Origin: an uncultured Rikenellaceae bacterium
Lineage (GTDB): Bacteria > Bacteroidota > Bacteroidia > Bacteroidales > Rikenellaceae
Direction: 5' to 3'
Length of the DNA: 10,883 nucleotides
Assembly: GCA_949284665.1 (NCBI GenBank)
Contig: CASDWR010000256.1
Span: 1 to 10,883 of the forward strand
Notes under the pieces: generated by a model
Told to the model about the DNA's origin: nothing
The model's database searches: none
What the model saw: the letters and a program-made list of their open reading frames with translations, nothing else
Translations under genes and position numbers: made by a program
In this document: positions 1 to 6,571 of the stretch, piece by piece
How positions within the stretch are numbered: position 1 is the stretch's first letter
Layout of the letters: the number at the start of each line of letters is the position of its first letter

Positions 1-4
1 CACA

Positions 5-23
5 TTTTAAAATCGTTTTAAAA
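5..23. promoter_or_regulatory. Repeated TTTTAAAA motif upstream of the ROK regulator (possible operator)
   Basis: The self-complementary octamer TTTTAAAA occurs at 5-12 and again at 16-23, so the two copies are 11 bp apart, about one helical turn. The second ends 14 bp before the ATG of the ROK-type regulator. Many ROK regulators bind AT-rich palindromes and repress their own genes, so this could be an autoregulatory operator, but that is inference. It could also simply be an AT-rich upstream promoter segment. The window begins 4 bases before the first copy, so the full site and core promoter cannot be judged. Confidence 0.3.
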
Positions 24-37
24 TTATTCAGTTAGCG

Positions 38-1270
38 ATGGTACTGCTCAAAGACTTTTTCAACCAGCAGGAGGAGGAGACGACGTTGAAGGGGATTTCG
101 CACAAGAACATTCTCATCAAACGCAACATCATCGCCTACATGGCCGTAAACGGACAGTGCACTCTTGCCGAATTAACCAAAGAGTTGCACATCAGCGTTC
201 CGACAATCACCAAGCTGGTGAGCGAATTGGTGGCGGAACATATCGTTACCGACAACGGGAAAGTGGAGACTGCTGGAGGACGTCGCCCCAATATTTTCGG
301 TTTGGCCAACACGGCGATCTATTTTGCAGGTATCGATATCGGTCGCGACAACATCCGTTACGTAATTACCGACTTACAAAACAATATCATTGTCAGTGAG
401 ATGGATACTGACTTTGAATTGGCCGACAACACGAAGTGTCTGAATGTAATCTGTGAACGGATCAATCGGTTCATCGACGGATGCGGCATCGACCGGAACA
501 AGATTCTCGGCATGGGTGTATGCATTGCCGGGCGGGTCAATCCGAACACGGGACGCAGTTACATGTATTTCACCTCGAGCCAGCAATCCCTGAAGGAGAT
601 TCTCGAGGAGCATACGGGAATCCGGGTATTGGTGGAGAACGACACGCGTGCGCGTTGCTATGCGGAATATTTTTCCGGTGACACCAAAGCCGAGAGCAAC
701 ATCATCTATCTGCATCTGGGACGAGGTGTGGCGATCGGTATCGTTACGGACGGGAAGCTCTATTACGGCAAATCGGGATTCGCCGGTGAGTTCGGACACA
801 CGCCGTTTTTCAACAAGGAGATTATTTGTGCCTGCGGCAAAAAAGGGTGCCTTGAGACCGAGGTATCGGGAATTGCCATCGAAGAGAAGATGGTAAGCGA
901 AATCAGGAAGGGGGTCAATACCATCCTGCGGGAGAAATACAATGCGGGAGAGACGATTCGCATCGACGACATCATCAATGCAGCCAAGAACGACGACAAT
1001 CTTTCGATCGAGCTGATCGAAGAAGCGGGAGAAAAGATTGGCAAAAGTATTGCATTCCTGATCAACATTTTCAATCCGGAACTCGTCATCATAGGAGGCA
1101 ACATGTCCTATGCAGGCGACTACCTGATGTTGCCGCTCAAATCGGCGACCAATAAATATTCGCTCAATCTGGTCTACAAGGACACGAAATTCCGGCTTTC
1201 GCAGATGGGTGGGGATGCCGGAGCGTTGGGCGTCGCGATGTTGATAAGAAACAAGATTATCGGTTTGTAG
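38..1270 (+). CDS. ROK-family (NagC/XylR-type) transcriptional regulator
   Basis: This 410-residue protein has the two-part layout and usual length of ROK repressors: an N-terminal winged helix-turn-helix at about residues 25-75 (recognition region LHISVPTITKLVSELV) and a sugar-kinase-like ROK domain at about 96-405. Visible ROK signatures are the DIG phosphate motif at 100-102, END at 200-202, ExxH at 251-254, the zinc site made by H254 and CxCGxxGC at 264-271, and IIGGN at 351-355. Such proteins usually sense a sugar, amino sugar or sugar phosphate and repress uptake or catabolic genes; the ligand cannot be read here. The phosphate-loop region reads GRGVAIG where many kinases have GTGIGAG, which fits a regulator, although the END residues remain. 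The start at 38 is the only upstream ATG that keeps the whole DNA-binding domain, and it has no Shine-Dalgarno. The GNAT gene follows after 14 bp, so the two are probably co-transcribed. No sugar-utilisation genes are visible nearby, so the targets may lie upstream or elsewhere. Confidence 0.93.
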   Translation: MVLLKDFFNQQEEETTLKGISHKNILIKRNIIAYMAVNGQCTLAELTKELHISVPTITKLVSELVAEHIVTDNGKVETAGGRRPNIFGLANTAIYFAGIDIGRDNIRYVITDLQNNIIVSEMDTDFELADNTKCLNVICERINRFIDGCGIDRNKILGMGVCIAGRVNPNTGRSYMYFTSSQQSLKEILEEHTGIRVLVENDTRARCYAEYFSGDTKAESNIIYLHLGRGVAIGIVTDGKLYYGKSGFAGEFGHTPFFNKEIICACGKKGCLETEVSGIAIEEKMVSEIRKGVNTILREKYNAGETIRIDDIINAAKNDDNLSIELIEEAGEKIGKSIAFLINIFNPELVIIGGNMSYAGDYLMLPLKSATNKYSLNLVYKDTKFRLSQMGGDAGALGVAMLIRNKIIGL

Positions 1271-1284
1271 CCTGTACAGCATTC

Positions 1285-1821
1285 ATGAATACGCTTGAAA
1301 CAGATATCATCAGACTCCGTGCGTTGGAACCGGAAGACGTAAATATTCTCTACAAATGGGAGAATGACACCAACATTTGGAAACTGAGCAGTACGGTAGC
1401 CCCCTTTTCGCGTTACATATTGCGCCGGTTCATCGATAACCAACGCTACGATATCTATCAGACCAAACAGATGAGACTCATCATAGAGCTCAAATCGGAG
1501 GAGCGTCCCGTGGGAGCCATCGACCTTTTCGATATCGACCCGTACAACCATCGGGCAGGGATCGGGATATTGATTTACGATGACCGGGATCAGGGTCAGG
1601 GATACGCATCGAGTGCACTTACCGCTTTGATCATTTACTCTTTCCAGACCATTGGGCTCAACCAGCTTTATTGCAATGTACTATCCAACAACCAACGCAG
1701 TCTGAACCTTTTCAAGAGCAAAGGTTTTTCTACCGTAGGGCTGAAAAAAGAGTGGATCAAGACCACTTCGGGTTGGCTGGACGAATACATGTTGCAACTA
1801 ATCAACCCGGTCAAAATCTGA
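1285..1821 (+). CDS. GNAT-family N-acetyltransferase (RimJ/SpeG-like)
   Basis: This 178-residue protein is full length for a single-domain GNAT enzyme of the Acetyltransf_3 type, which transfers acetyl from acetyl-CoA to an amine. The N-terminus (IIRLRALEPEDVNILYKWEN, residues 8-27) is the typical first strand and helix. The pyrophosphate-binding loop RDQGQGYASSAL lies at 101-112 (motif A), and NNQRSLNLFKSKGF at 135-148 is the usual motif B that precedes the final strands. The overall look is closest to ribosomal-protein alanine acetyltransferases (RimJ/RimL) and spermidine acetyltransferase (SpeG), but the substrate cannot be assigned: it could be a polyamine, a protein N-terminus, an amino sugar or a drug. 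It starts 14 bp after the ROK regulator stop codon, with no good Shine-Dalgarno and no promoter in the gap, so it is probably the second gene of that operon. It faces the 5'-nucleotidase gene tail to tail. Confidence 0.9.
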   Translation: MNTLETDIIRLRALEPEDVNILYKWENDTNIWKLSSTVAPFSRYILRRFIDNQRYDIYQTKQMRLIIELKSEERPVGAIDLFDIDPYNHRAGIGILIYDDRDQGQGYASSALTALIIYSFQTIGLNQLYCNVLSNNQRSLNLFKSKGFSTVGLKKEWIKTTSGWLDEYMLQLINPVKI

Positions 1822-1865
1822 TTTTCGGCAAAACGCACGGCGATGTCTGACCATTGGTTGTGGGG

Positions 1866-2015
1866 TCACAGTTCTGCCATATCCACGCCATCGATATCGG
1901 AAAGGGACAGCAGGGGAACCGTCGACACGAAAGGAATATCCGCACAAACCGGCAAATCAGTAACCGTCGCATTCGTCACGACACATGGCATCCCATCTTT
2001 TGTTCGTGATGCCAT
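1866..2015 (-). CDS. Doubtful small ORF of 49 codons in the convergent gap
   Basis: This open frame runs on the minus strand through the gap between the GNAT gene and the 5'-nucleotidase gene. It starts at the ATG at 2015 and ends with TGA at 1866. The second half (about VTDLPVCADIPFVSTVPLL, then SDIDGVDMAEL) has a protein-like mix of Val, Asp, Leu and Thr, unlike many random frames. I do not recognise it. It lacks a Shine-Dalgarno and a promoter, and its first codons overlap the 16-bp inverted repeat at 1977-2023. It may be chance, a small protein made from the nucleotidase transcript, or the remnant of a lost gene. Treat it as unproven. Confidence 0.15.
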   Translation of the reverse strand: MASRTKDGMPCVVTNATVTDLPVCADIPFVSTVPLLSLSDIDGVDMAEL

Positions 2016-2023
2016 GTGTCGTG
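1977..2023. terminator. 16-bp perfect inverted repeat between convergent genes (likely bidirectional terminator)
   Basis: CACGACACATGGCATC at 1977-1992 is repeated in perfect inverse as GATGCCATGTGTCGTG at 2008-2023, around a 15-base loop (1993-2007) containing TTTT. It lies 155 bp past the GNAT stop and 62 bp past the nucleotidase stop, so both transcripts would fold it. Neither strand has a T-run directly after the stem, so it is not a textbook rho-independent terminator. It may act as a bidirectional terminator or as a 3'-end stabilising hairpin. I see no other structure in 1822-1976. Confidence 0.5.
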
Positions 2024-2085
2024 TATGGAAGGGAACCTGATTTTCCGAAATTCGAAATTTGCAAAAAACGCGGCAGTATTTCCTG

Positions 2086-3531
2086 TCAACGTTCTTCGAC
2101 CCGAATCCGCATGGTATTGTCCGGACGATAGGGATCGGGGGTTCCAAGCCGCTTCATCAACAGATCAGTCAACAGTTCCGACTGTCCGACGACCTCCGGT
2201 TTATCGAACTTGTATATCTTGTACATGTAATCCGATATTGCCACGCTGTAACGTCTTCGCGGATTCGGATCCTGCAAATCGAAACGCACATCAACGGCCG
2301 TATCATTTTCATCGGTAATAATCGCATAATTCATCCCCGAAGGGAAAATGTCGGGGGCATGGGCCTCCTTCGGATTTTGGGTATCGTTATACTTGCGGAT
2401 AATCAGGTCCCGTATCTGCGGGAGGGTCATATTTACCCGATACGCCCGACTTTCGAAAGGTTCCATTTCATAGAGCGATGCGAAACGGATCGGACCGGGT
2501 TCAAGCGTATCGGTACGGACACCGCCGATGTGATAAAGAGCCAATTCGGTTTTCATCGAGGCACGCAACACATCCGTAAAAAGATTGGCCGCACCGACTC
2601 GGGTCATCGTCGTAGCCAGAGTCCCAATCTGTCGGTTAAGCTCAGGGGCGTCGTAATAGGCACGGACAGCCACAAGAAAGGCGGAATCGGGAGCCATCCC
2701 ATCCAAAGCGACCAGATGGTTATCGATTGCTTCGACCCGACGGCCTTTGAAAACCACCTTCGTAACACCCACATTCCGCAATTTGTTACCGGTTTGTGTG
2801 ATCAAAGTGTTTCCATGCCGGCGACCGTTCGGAATCACCGTATGGGTGTGTCCACCGACAATCAGATCGAGGGAAGGGAGCGAATCGGCCAATATCGTAT
2901 CCGCATCGTCACCCAGATGCGAAAGAGCGACGAACAGATCACAACTGTCACGCAGGAACTCCAAAGAGGCAGCCGTAGAGAATGGGGACGGGAATTCCAA
3001 TCCGGCGAAATCGGCCGCATCGCCATCAGGATGGCCATCTATAAAATTCGTAATCAATCCGACAAAACAAACCTTTCGATTGCCGGCTTGTTTAACAACA
3101 TAAGCAGGAGGTTGCGAAAGAGGGGTATCGCCCGTACGGATATTGGCCAGTACGAGATCGAAATCGGCTTCTTGGTCCCGTTTGTCGAGCAACTCCGTAC
3201 CGTTGTCGAACTCATGGTTACCGAAGGTAGCGACATCGTAACCGAGCGTATTCATCAGTTCGATTACAGGCCGTCCGGACTCGGCTGCCTTATCCACATA
3301 GGGATTTCCCGTCCAGCGATCACCCGCATCGACGAGCAACACAGCCGCTGTATCCTGACTGCGGTATGCATCGACCAGCGTAGCCAAAGCGGGCATTCTG
3401 TCGATCGCACCGTGGATGTCATTCGTCGAAATAATGAAGAGCGTTTCCCGTTTGGCGCATCCGGCAAAAACGAGCATGGCCGAAACGGCAACGAACATCC
3501 GGGCACTTCCCGATATTTTTCTCCATACCAT
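2086..3531 (-). CDS. 5'-nucleotidase/UshA-type metallophosphoesterase lipoprotein
   Basis: This 481-residue, two-domain 5'-nucleotidase hydrolyses nucleotide or related phosphate esters outside the cytoplasm with a two-metal centre. Residues 1-25 form a lipoprotein signal: positively charged start, hydrophobic stretch, then a lipobox ending at Cys25 (VFAGC). The metallophosphatase domain (about 30-290) carries every expected motif in order: NDIHG (37-41), GDxxxG (70-75), GNHEFD (104-109), SHLGDD (204-209) and GGHTHT (226-231). The C-terminal 5'-nucleotidase domain (about 300-475) has NLFTDVLR (316-323) and GGVRT (336-340). The ATG at 3531 is preferred because it places the signal correctly and is preceded by AAAGGA on its own strand. 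An in-frame ATG at 3570 would add 13 residues before the signal. Residues after Cys25 (AKRET) are not an acidic surface-export signal, so a periplasmic-facing anchor is likely. It diverges from the nucleoside kinase, which suggests nucleotide scavenging. UDP-sugar or cyclic-nucleotide substrates cannot be excluded. Confidence 0.93.
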   Translation of the reverse strand: MVWRKISGSARMFVAVSAMLVFAGCAKRETLFIISTNDIHGAIDRMPALATLVDAYRSQDTAAVLLVDAGDRWTGNPYVDKAAESGRPVIELMNTLGYDVATFGNHEFDNGTELLDKRDQEADFDLVLANIRTGDTPLSQPPAYVVKQAGNRKVCFVGLITNFIDGHPDGDAADFAGLEFPSPFSTAASLEFLRDSCDLFVALSHLGDDADTILADSLPSLDLIVGGHTHTVIPNGRRHGNTLITQTGNKLRNVGVTKVVFKGRRVEAIDNHLVALDGMAPDSAFLVAVRAYYDAPELNRQIGTLATTMTRVGAANLFTDVLRASMKTELALYHIGGVRTDTLEPGPIRFASLYEMEPFESRAYRVNMTLPQIRDLIIRKYNDTQNPKEAHAPDIFPSGMNYAIITDENDTAVDVRFDLQDPNPRRRYSVAISDYMYKIYKFDKPEVVGQSELLTDLLMKRLGTPDPYRPDNTMRIRVEER

Positions 3532-3578
3532 AAATCGTCCTTTTTTTGGTTGATATATCGAAACAGTCAAAATTTACG

Positions 3579-3609
3579 TTTGACAAATATACGAAAAATA
3601 TTACTTTTG
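3579..3609 (+). promoter_or_regulatory. Promoter of the nucleoside kinase (Bacteroidota sigma type)
   Basis: TTTG at 3579-3582 and TACTTTTG at 3602-3609 are separated by 19 bases, matching the Bacteroidota housekeeping pattern TTTG, 19-21 bases, TAnnTTTG. Transcription would begin about 6-8 bases later, giving a leader of about 20-25 bases before the ATG at 3639. The spacer contains the -7 element of the opposite promoter. Confidence 0.75.
3584..3591 (-). promoter_or_regulatory. -7 element of the 5'-nucleotidase promoter
   Basis: Read on the minus strand this is TATATTTG, a perfect TAnnTTTG box. Transcription would start near 3577, about 46 bases before the nucleotidase ATG. No TTTG is found at the expected -33 distance on this strand, so the promoter may be weak or activator-dependent. 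It overlaps the spacer of the kinase promoter. Confidence 0.5.
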
Positions 3610-3638
3610 GGTTGTTCTTTTTCCCAACGAACGCAATC

Positions 3639-5315
3639 ATGAGAACAAACGATATCGTAAAAATCATCTGCGAAAACAACGAGAGTGAATTGATGGTCGA
3701 ATGGGGGACACCGTTGTCCGAGATTATCCAGATGCTCTCACTGCACAACCGGTATCCGTTTCTGGCTGCCTATGTAAACAACGCCATCAAGGAACTCGAT
3801 TACAAAGTATGCGAACCCGTATCGATCCGTTTCATCGACATCACCCATTTCGAAGGGACGAGAGTATACCAGCGCACCCTGTTCATTACACTGCATAAAG
3901 CGGTACATGATCTTTTCCCCGACCGGAAATTTCGGATTATCCACTCGGTATCCAAAGGATTTTACTGTGAGATCGAAGGTGTGGAGGAGATTTCGCAAAC
4001 GGTCATCGACGAGATCAAACAACGCATGACGGAACTGATCGAGCAGGACATTCCTATCGTCCGGCGCAAGGTTCGTGTGGAGGAGGCGCGCAAGATATAC
4101 GAAAAACTCGGATTTCAGGATAAGATCGCGCTGATCGAGACGCGGCCCCGGCTTTATGCCACGATATACAGCCTGGCGGATATCGTAGGGTATTTTTACG
4201 GGGCACTTGCACCCTCGACGGGCTATATTCACCTGTTCGACCTGCGCCGTTATTACAACGGCATGTACATTGCCGTTCCGAAGCGTACGGCTCCGGATGA
4301 ACTCGAGAACATGGTCCCGCAGGACAAGATGTTCGATATTTTCAAGGAATATACGGCATGGGTGGAAGTGATGGGGGTTTCCAACATCGGATCGCTCAAC
4401 ACCAAGATTCTTGCCGGCGACACCAGCGAGTTGATCAAGATAGCCGAAGCCTTTCACGAGAAAAAGCTGGCCAACATTGCCGATGCCATTGCCGATGCCA
4501 ACATGACGCGAGGAGCACGCATGGTTCTCATTTCCGGGCCCTCGTCGAGCGGCAAGACCACGTTCGCCAAAAGGCTGGGAATACAACTGCGGATCCTGGG
4601 GCTGAATCCGGTATTGATCTCTTTGGATGACTATTTCGTCGAACGCGAACAGACACCCCGTGACGAGAATGGTGAACTGGATTACGAGACGATCGAGGCG
4701 CTTGATCTTCAAACCTTCAACGACCACTTGGAAACGTTGTTTCAAGGAGGCAGTGTCGATGTACCGCGTTACGACTTTATCACCGGCAAACGCCAATGGC
4801 ACGAACATCCGCTCCGACTCGACGAACGTTCCGTTCTGGTTGTGGAGGGAATCCATGCCCTCAATCCCCGACTGACCGAACGGATCAACGACAGCTATAA
4901 ATACAAAATCTATATTTCCGCTTTCACCTCCATCTCGATGGACAATCTGTCACGTATCCCAACGACCGACAACCGTTTGATTCGCAGAATCGTACGCGAC
5001 AGTAAAACAAGAGGTTGCGATGCCGTATCCACACTCAAGCGTTGGGCGAGTGTCCGTGCCGGCGAAGACAAGCACATTTTCCCCTATCAGGAGAATGCAG
5101 ATGTAATGTTCAATTCATCGCTGTTTTACGAGATTCCCGTATTGAAACAATTCGTCGAGCCACTGCTCTATCTGGTTCCCAACACAGTTCCGGAATACGG
5201 AGAAGCGAGACGGTTGTTGAAGTTTTTGGACAATTTCATCGGCATCGCACCCGATGAGATCCCTCCCACCTCGCTTCTGCGCGAATTTATCGGGGGCAGC
5301 AGTTTCAAATATTGA
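3639..5315 (+). CDS. Nucleoside (uridine-type) kinase with ThrRS-like N-terminal domains
   Basis: From the ATG at 3639 this is a 558-residue protein. It is an unusual but widespread bacterial fusion: a TGS-like domain (about 1-60), a segment like the second additional domain of threonyl-tRNA synthetase (about 61-200, with HKAVH at 86-90 matching the HxxxH motif), and a C-terminal P-loop kinase of the uridine kinase/phosphoribulokinase family (about 290-500). The kinase part shows Walker A GPSSSGKT at 300-307, DDYF at 330-333, the acidic strand VVEGIHALNP at 401-410 and an arginine-rich lid DNRLIRRIVRD at 444-454. It probably uses a nucleoside triphosphate to phosphorylate a nucleoside in the cytoplasm; the exact substrate is not readable. 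An in-frame ATG at 3546 is rejected because it lies upstream of the predicted transcription start and its extra residues are not protein-like. It diverges from the 5'-nucleotidase and converges on the CDF gene after a 65-bp gap in which I see no strong terminator. Confidence 0.88.
   Translation: MRTNDIVKIICENNESELMVEWGTPLSEIIQMLSLHNRYPFLAAYVNNAIKELDYKVCEPVSIRFIDITHFEGTRVYQRTLFITLHKAVHDLFPDRKFRIIHSVSKGFYCEIEGVEEISQTVIDEIKQRMTELIEQDIPIVRRKVRVEEARKIYEKLGFQDKIALIETRPRLYATIYSLADIVGYFYGALAPSTGYIHLFDLRRYYNGMYIAVPKRTAPDELENMVPQDKMFDIFKEYTAWVEVMGVSNIGSLNTKILAGDTSELIKIAEAFHEKKLANIADAIADANMTRGARMVLISGPSSSGKTTFAKRLGIQLRILGLNPVLISLDDYFVEREQTPRDENGELDYETIEALDLQTFNDHLETLFQGGSVDVPRYDFITGKRQWHEHPLRLDERSVLVVEGIHALNPRLTERINDSYKYKIYISAFTSISMDNLSRIPTTDNRLIRRIVRDSKTRGCDAVSTLKRWASVRAGEDKHIFPYQENADVMFNSSLFYEIPVLKQFVEPLLYLVPNTVPEYGEARRLLKFLDNFIGIAPDEIPPTSLLREFIGGSSFKY
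4476..4499 (+). repeat. Perfect 12-bp tandem duplication inside the nucleoside kinase gene
   Basis: ATTGCCGATGCC occurs twice in a row, at 4476-4487 and 4488-4499, and encodes IADAIADA (residues 280-287) just before the P-loop domain. Being 12 bp, it stays in frame. It may be a recent slippage duplication in a linker helix, or a chance repeat of common codons. Confidence 0.6.
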
Positions 5316-5380
5316 ACCACGTTGCAAACTTAATGGTTTGGAAGTGATTGACGACCAAAGGAAAGACCTGCCCGGATCGA

Positions 5381-6292
5381 TCAGGAGTCGAGGGGTTCGA
5401 CATGGATGATCGCTTGGGTTGCGGGGCCGAAAGCCTCCTTGAGTTTCCGTTCGATCTCTTTCGTTATGGCGTGTGATTCCCTGACGGACATCTCTGCATT
5501 CATTCTGACATGCACTTCCACAGCGATCGAAGATCCGATCCGACGCGTTTTGAGGTTGTGCGGATCACACACATGGGGGTCTTCGGTAACGATCGCAAGA
5601 ATTTTTTCCTCGATTTCCCGTGGCAACGATTTTTCCAACAGTTCGTTCAGACCGGAAGCCACCAGATCGTAGCTCACTTTGACAATAAGGGCAGCCACAA
5701 CGATTGCCGCCAACGGATCGAGCAATCGCCATTTCTCACCCAGGAAATAAGCTCCGCCTATTCCGACGAGGGTTCCGATGGAGGAGAGGGCATCGGACCG
5801 GTGATGCCATGCATTAGCCACCACGGCCGGACTGTCGTAACGTCGTCCGACACGGACCGTATAGCGATACAACGCCTCTTTTGCAACGATCGAAACGGCA
5901 GCGGCAATCAGTGCCACCATACCGGGACGTGCGATAACCTGACCATGTAACACCTCCACGATTTTCTGTACACTATCGACGAAAATTCCTACGGCAACAG
6001 CAAAAAGAGCGAGGCCGACGATCACCGTTGCCAGGGTTTCGAACTTCCCATGGCCATAATCGTGGCTTTCATCCTTTGGTCTGGCGGAAATTCTGACAAA
6101 AGCAAGTACTACCAGATCCGTCGCCAGGTCCGATATCGAATGGACCGCATCGGCTACCATTGCACCACTGCGGCCTAAAATTCCGGCGGCCAGTTTCCCC
6201 GCAGCCAACACAAGATTCACGATCGACCCGATCCAGGTTACCCGGCACAAAATGCCGACACGCGCTTTGTTGTTTTCCGTCATATCCGTCAT
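5381..6292 (-). CDS. Cation diffusion facilitator (CDF) metal exporter
   Basis: This 303-residue protein has the standard length and layout of a CDF transporter, which exports divalent metal (Zn, Mn, Fe, Co or Cd) across the inner membrane in exchange for protons. Hydrophobic segments lie at about 20-40, 44-68, 87-107, 122-141, 170-185 and 190-213, giving six membrane helices. The metal site residues are visible: D48, H51 and D55 in helix 2 (DAVHSISD) and H163 with D167 in helix 5 (HHRSD). The conserved YGHGKFE follows helix 2 at 79-85. The cytoplasmic C-terminal domain (about 225-300) has the usual fold pattern, with histidines in VEVHVRMN and IIHVEP. The HxxxD pair in both sites favours Zn or a mixed-metal exporter, but the metal cannot be fixed by eye. 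The start at 6292 gives MTDMTEN; the ATG at 6283 is an equally possible start. It is a single gene, divergent from rpsA and convergent with the nucleoside kinase. Confidence 0.93.
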   Translation of the reverse strand: MTDMTENNKARVGILCRVTWIGSIVNLVLAAGKLAAGILGRSGAMVADAVHSISDLATDLVVLAFVRISARPKDESHDYGHGKFETLATVIVGLALFAVAVGIFVDSVQKIVEVLHGQVIARPGMVALIAAAVSIVAKEALYRYTVRVGRRYDSPAVVANAWHHRSDALSSIGTLVGIGGAYFLGEKWRLLDPLAAIVVAALIVKVSYDLVASGLNELLEKSLPREIEEKILAIVTEDPHVCDPHNLKTRRIGSSIAVEVHVRMNAEMSVRESHAITKEIERKLKEAFGPATQAIIHVEPLDS

Positions 6293-6315
6293 TACATTTG
6301 GTTGTTAGCGGCCGA

Positions 6316-6346
6316 CAAATATGCAAAATTTTCCAAAAAAAGCAAA
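6316..6346 (-). promoter_or_regulatory. Probable promoter of the CDF exporter gene
   Basis: Read on the minus strand, TTTG (6346-6343) is followed after exactly 19 bases by CATATTTG (6323-6316), which differs from TAnnTTTG at one base. Transcription would start near 6309, about 17 bases before the ATG at 6292. I saw no obvious metal-regulator operator. Confidence 0.5.
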
Positions 6347-6473
6347 ATCCGGCCGTGTCGCTGATCATGGGCGTCGGGACGCCTTGCAATGGTCCCGCCA
6401 AACCTTTCTTCGAGCAGACGGGTCCGGAGACATTTGGCAGGGGTGAGATTATACGAATATTTCCATACAGGAT

Positions 6474-6504
6474 ATTGATATTCCGAATTTAATACGTATA
6501 TTTG
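6474..6504 (+). promoter_or_regulatory. Promoter of rpsA
   Basis: ATTG at 6474-6477 and TATATTTG at 6497-6504 are separated by 19 bases, a near-perfect Bacteroidota promoter. Transcription would begin at about 6511, leaving a leader of about 60 bases. The rest of the 279-bp divergent gap (6293-6571), apart from this promoter, the CDF promoter and the leader hairpin, shows only two weak mutually exclusive hairpins at 6370-6397, and no gene. Confidence 0.75.
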
Positions 6505-6510
6505 CGGGCT

Positions 6511-6528
6511 ATTCCTCCGAGGAGGAAT
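6511..6528 (+). promoter_or_regulatory. Hairpin at the predicted 5' end of the rpsA mRNA
   Basis: ATTCCTCC at 6511-6518 pairs perfectly with GGAGGAAT at 6521-6528 around GA, so the real loop is probably four bases. It begins about where transcription should start. The 3' arm is a strong Shine-Dalgarno-like GGAGG, but it is more than 40 bases upstream of the rpsA ATG at 6572 and no start codon follows it at a useful distance. It may protect the 5' end or serve as a 30S/S1 binding site for autoregulation. The second role is inference. Confidence 0.5.
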
Positions 6529-6571
6529 TCTACAAATAAAGTCTAACTTTTTAATTGACATCAAAAAGACA

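Noticed and set aside
2059-3642. A 527-codon open frame on the plus strand opposite the 5'-nucleotidase gene
   Set aside because: It is the antisense of a gene with every nucleotidase motif and a lipoprotein signal. The translation is rich in Arg, His and Ile-Arg runs with no domain pattern, as expected for a shadow frame.
3738-4856. A 372-codon minus-strand frame opposite the nucleoside kinase
   Set aside because: It lies wholly within a gene with intact Walker A and other kinase motifs, and its own translation shows no recognisable domain.
5316-5402. A terminator between the nucleoside kinase and CDF genes
   Set aside because: Only 5-bp imperfect candidates (such as TTTGG/CCAAA and GTCGA/TCGAC) are present, too weak to call.
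6370-6397. Two competing short hairpins (GGCGT/ACGCC and CGGGAC/GTCCCG) in the rpsA-CDF gap, considered as a small RNA or riboswitch
   Set aside because: They lie upstream of both predicted transcription starts, so neither transcript should contain them. The stems are only 5-6 bp and no flanking promoter-terminator pair was found.
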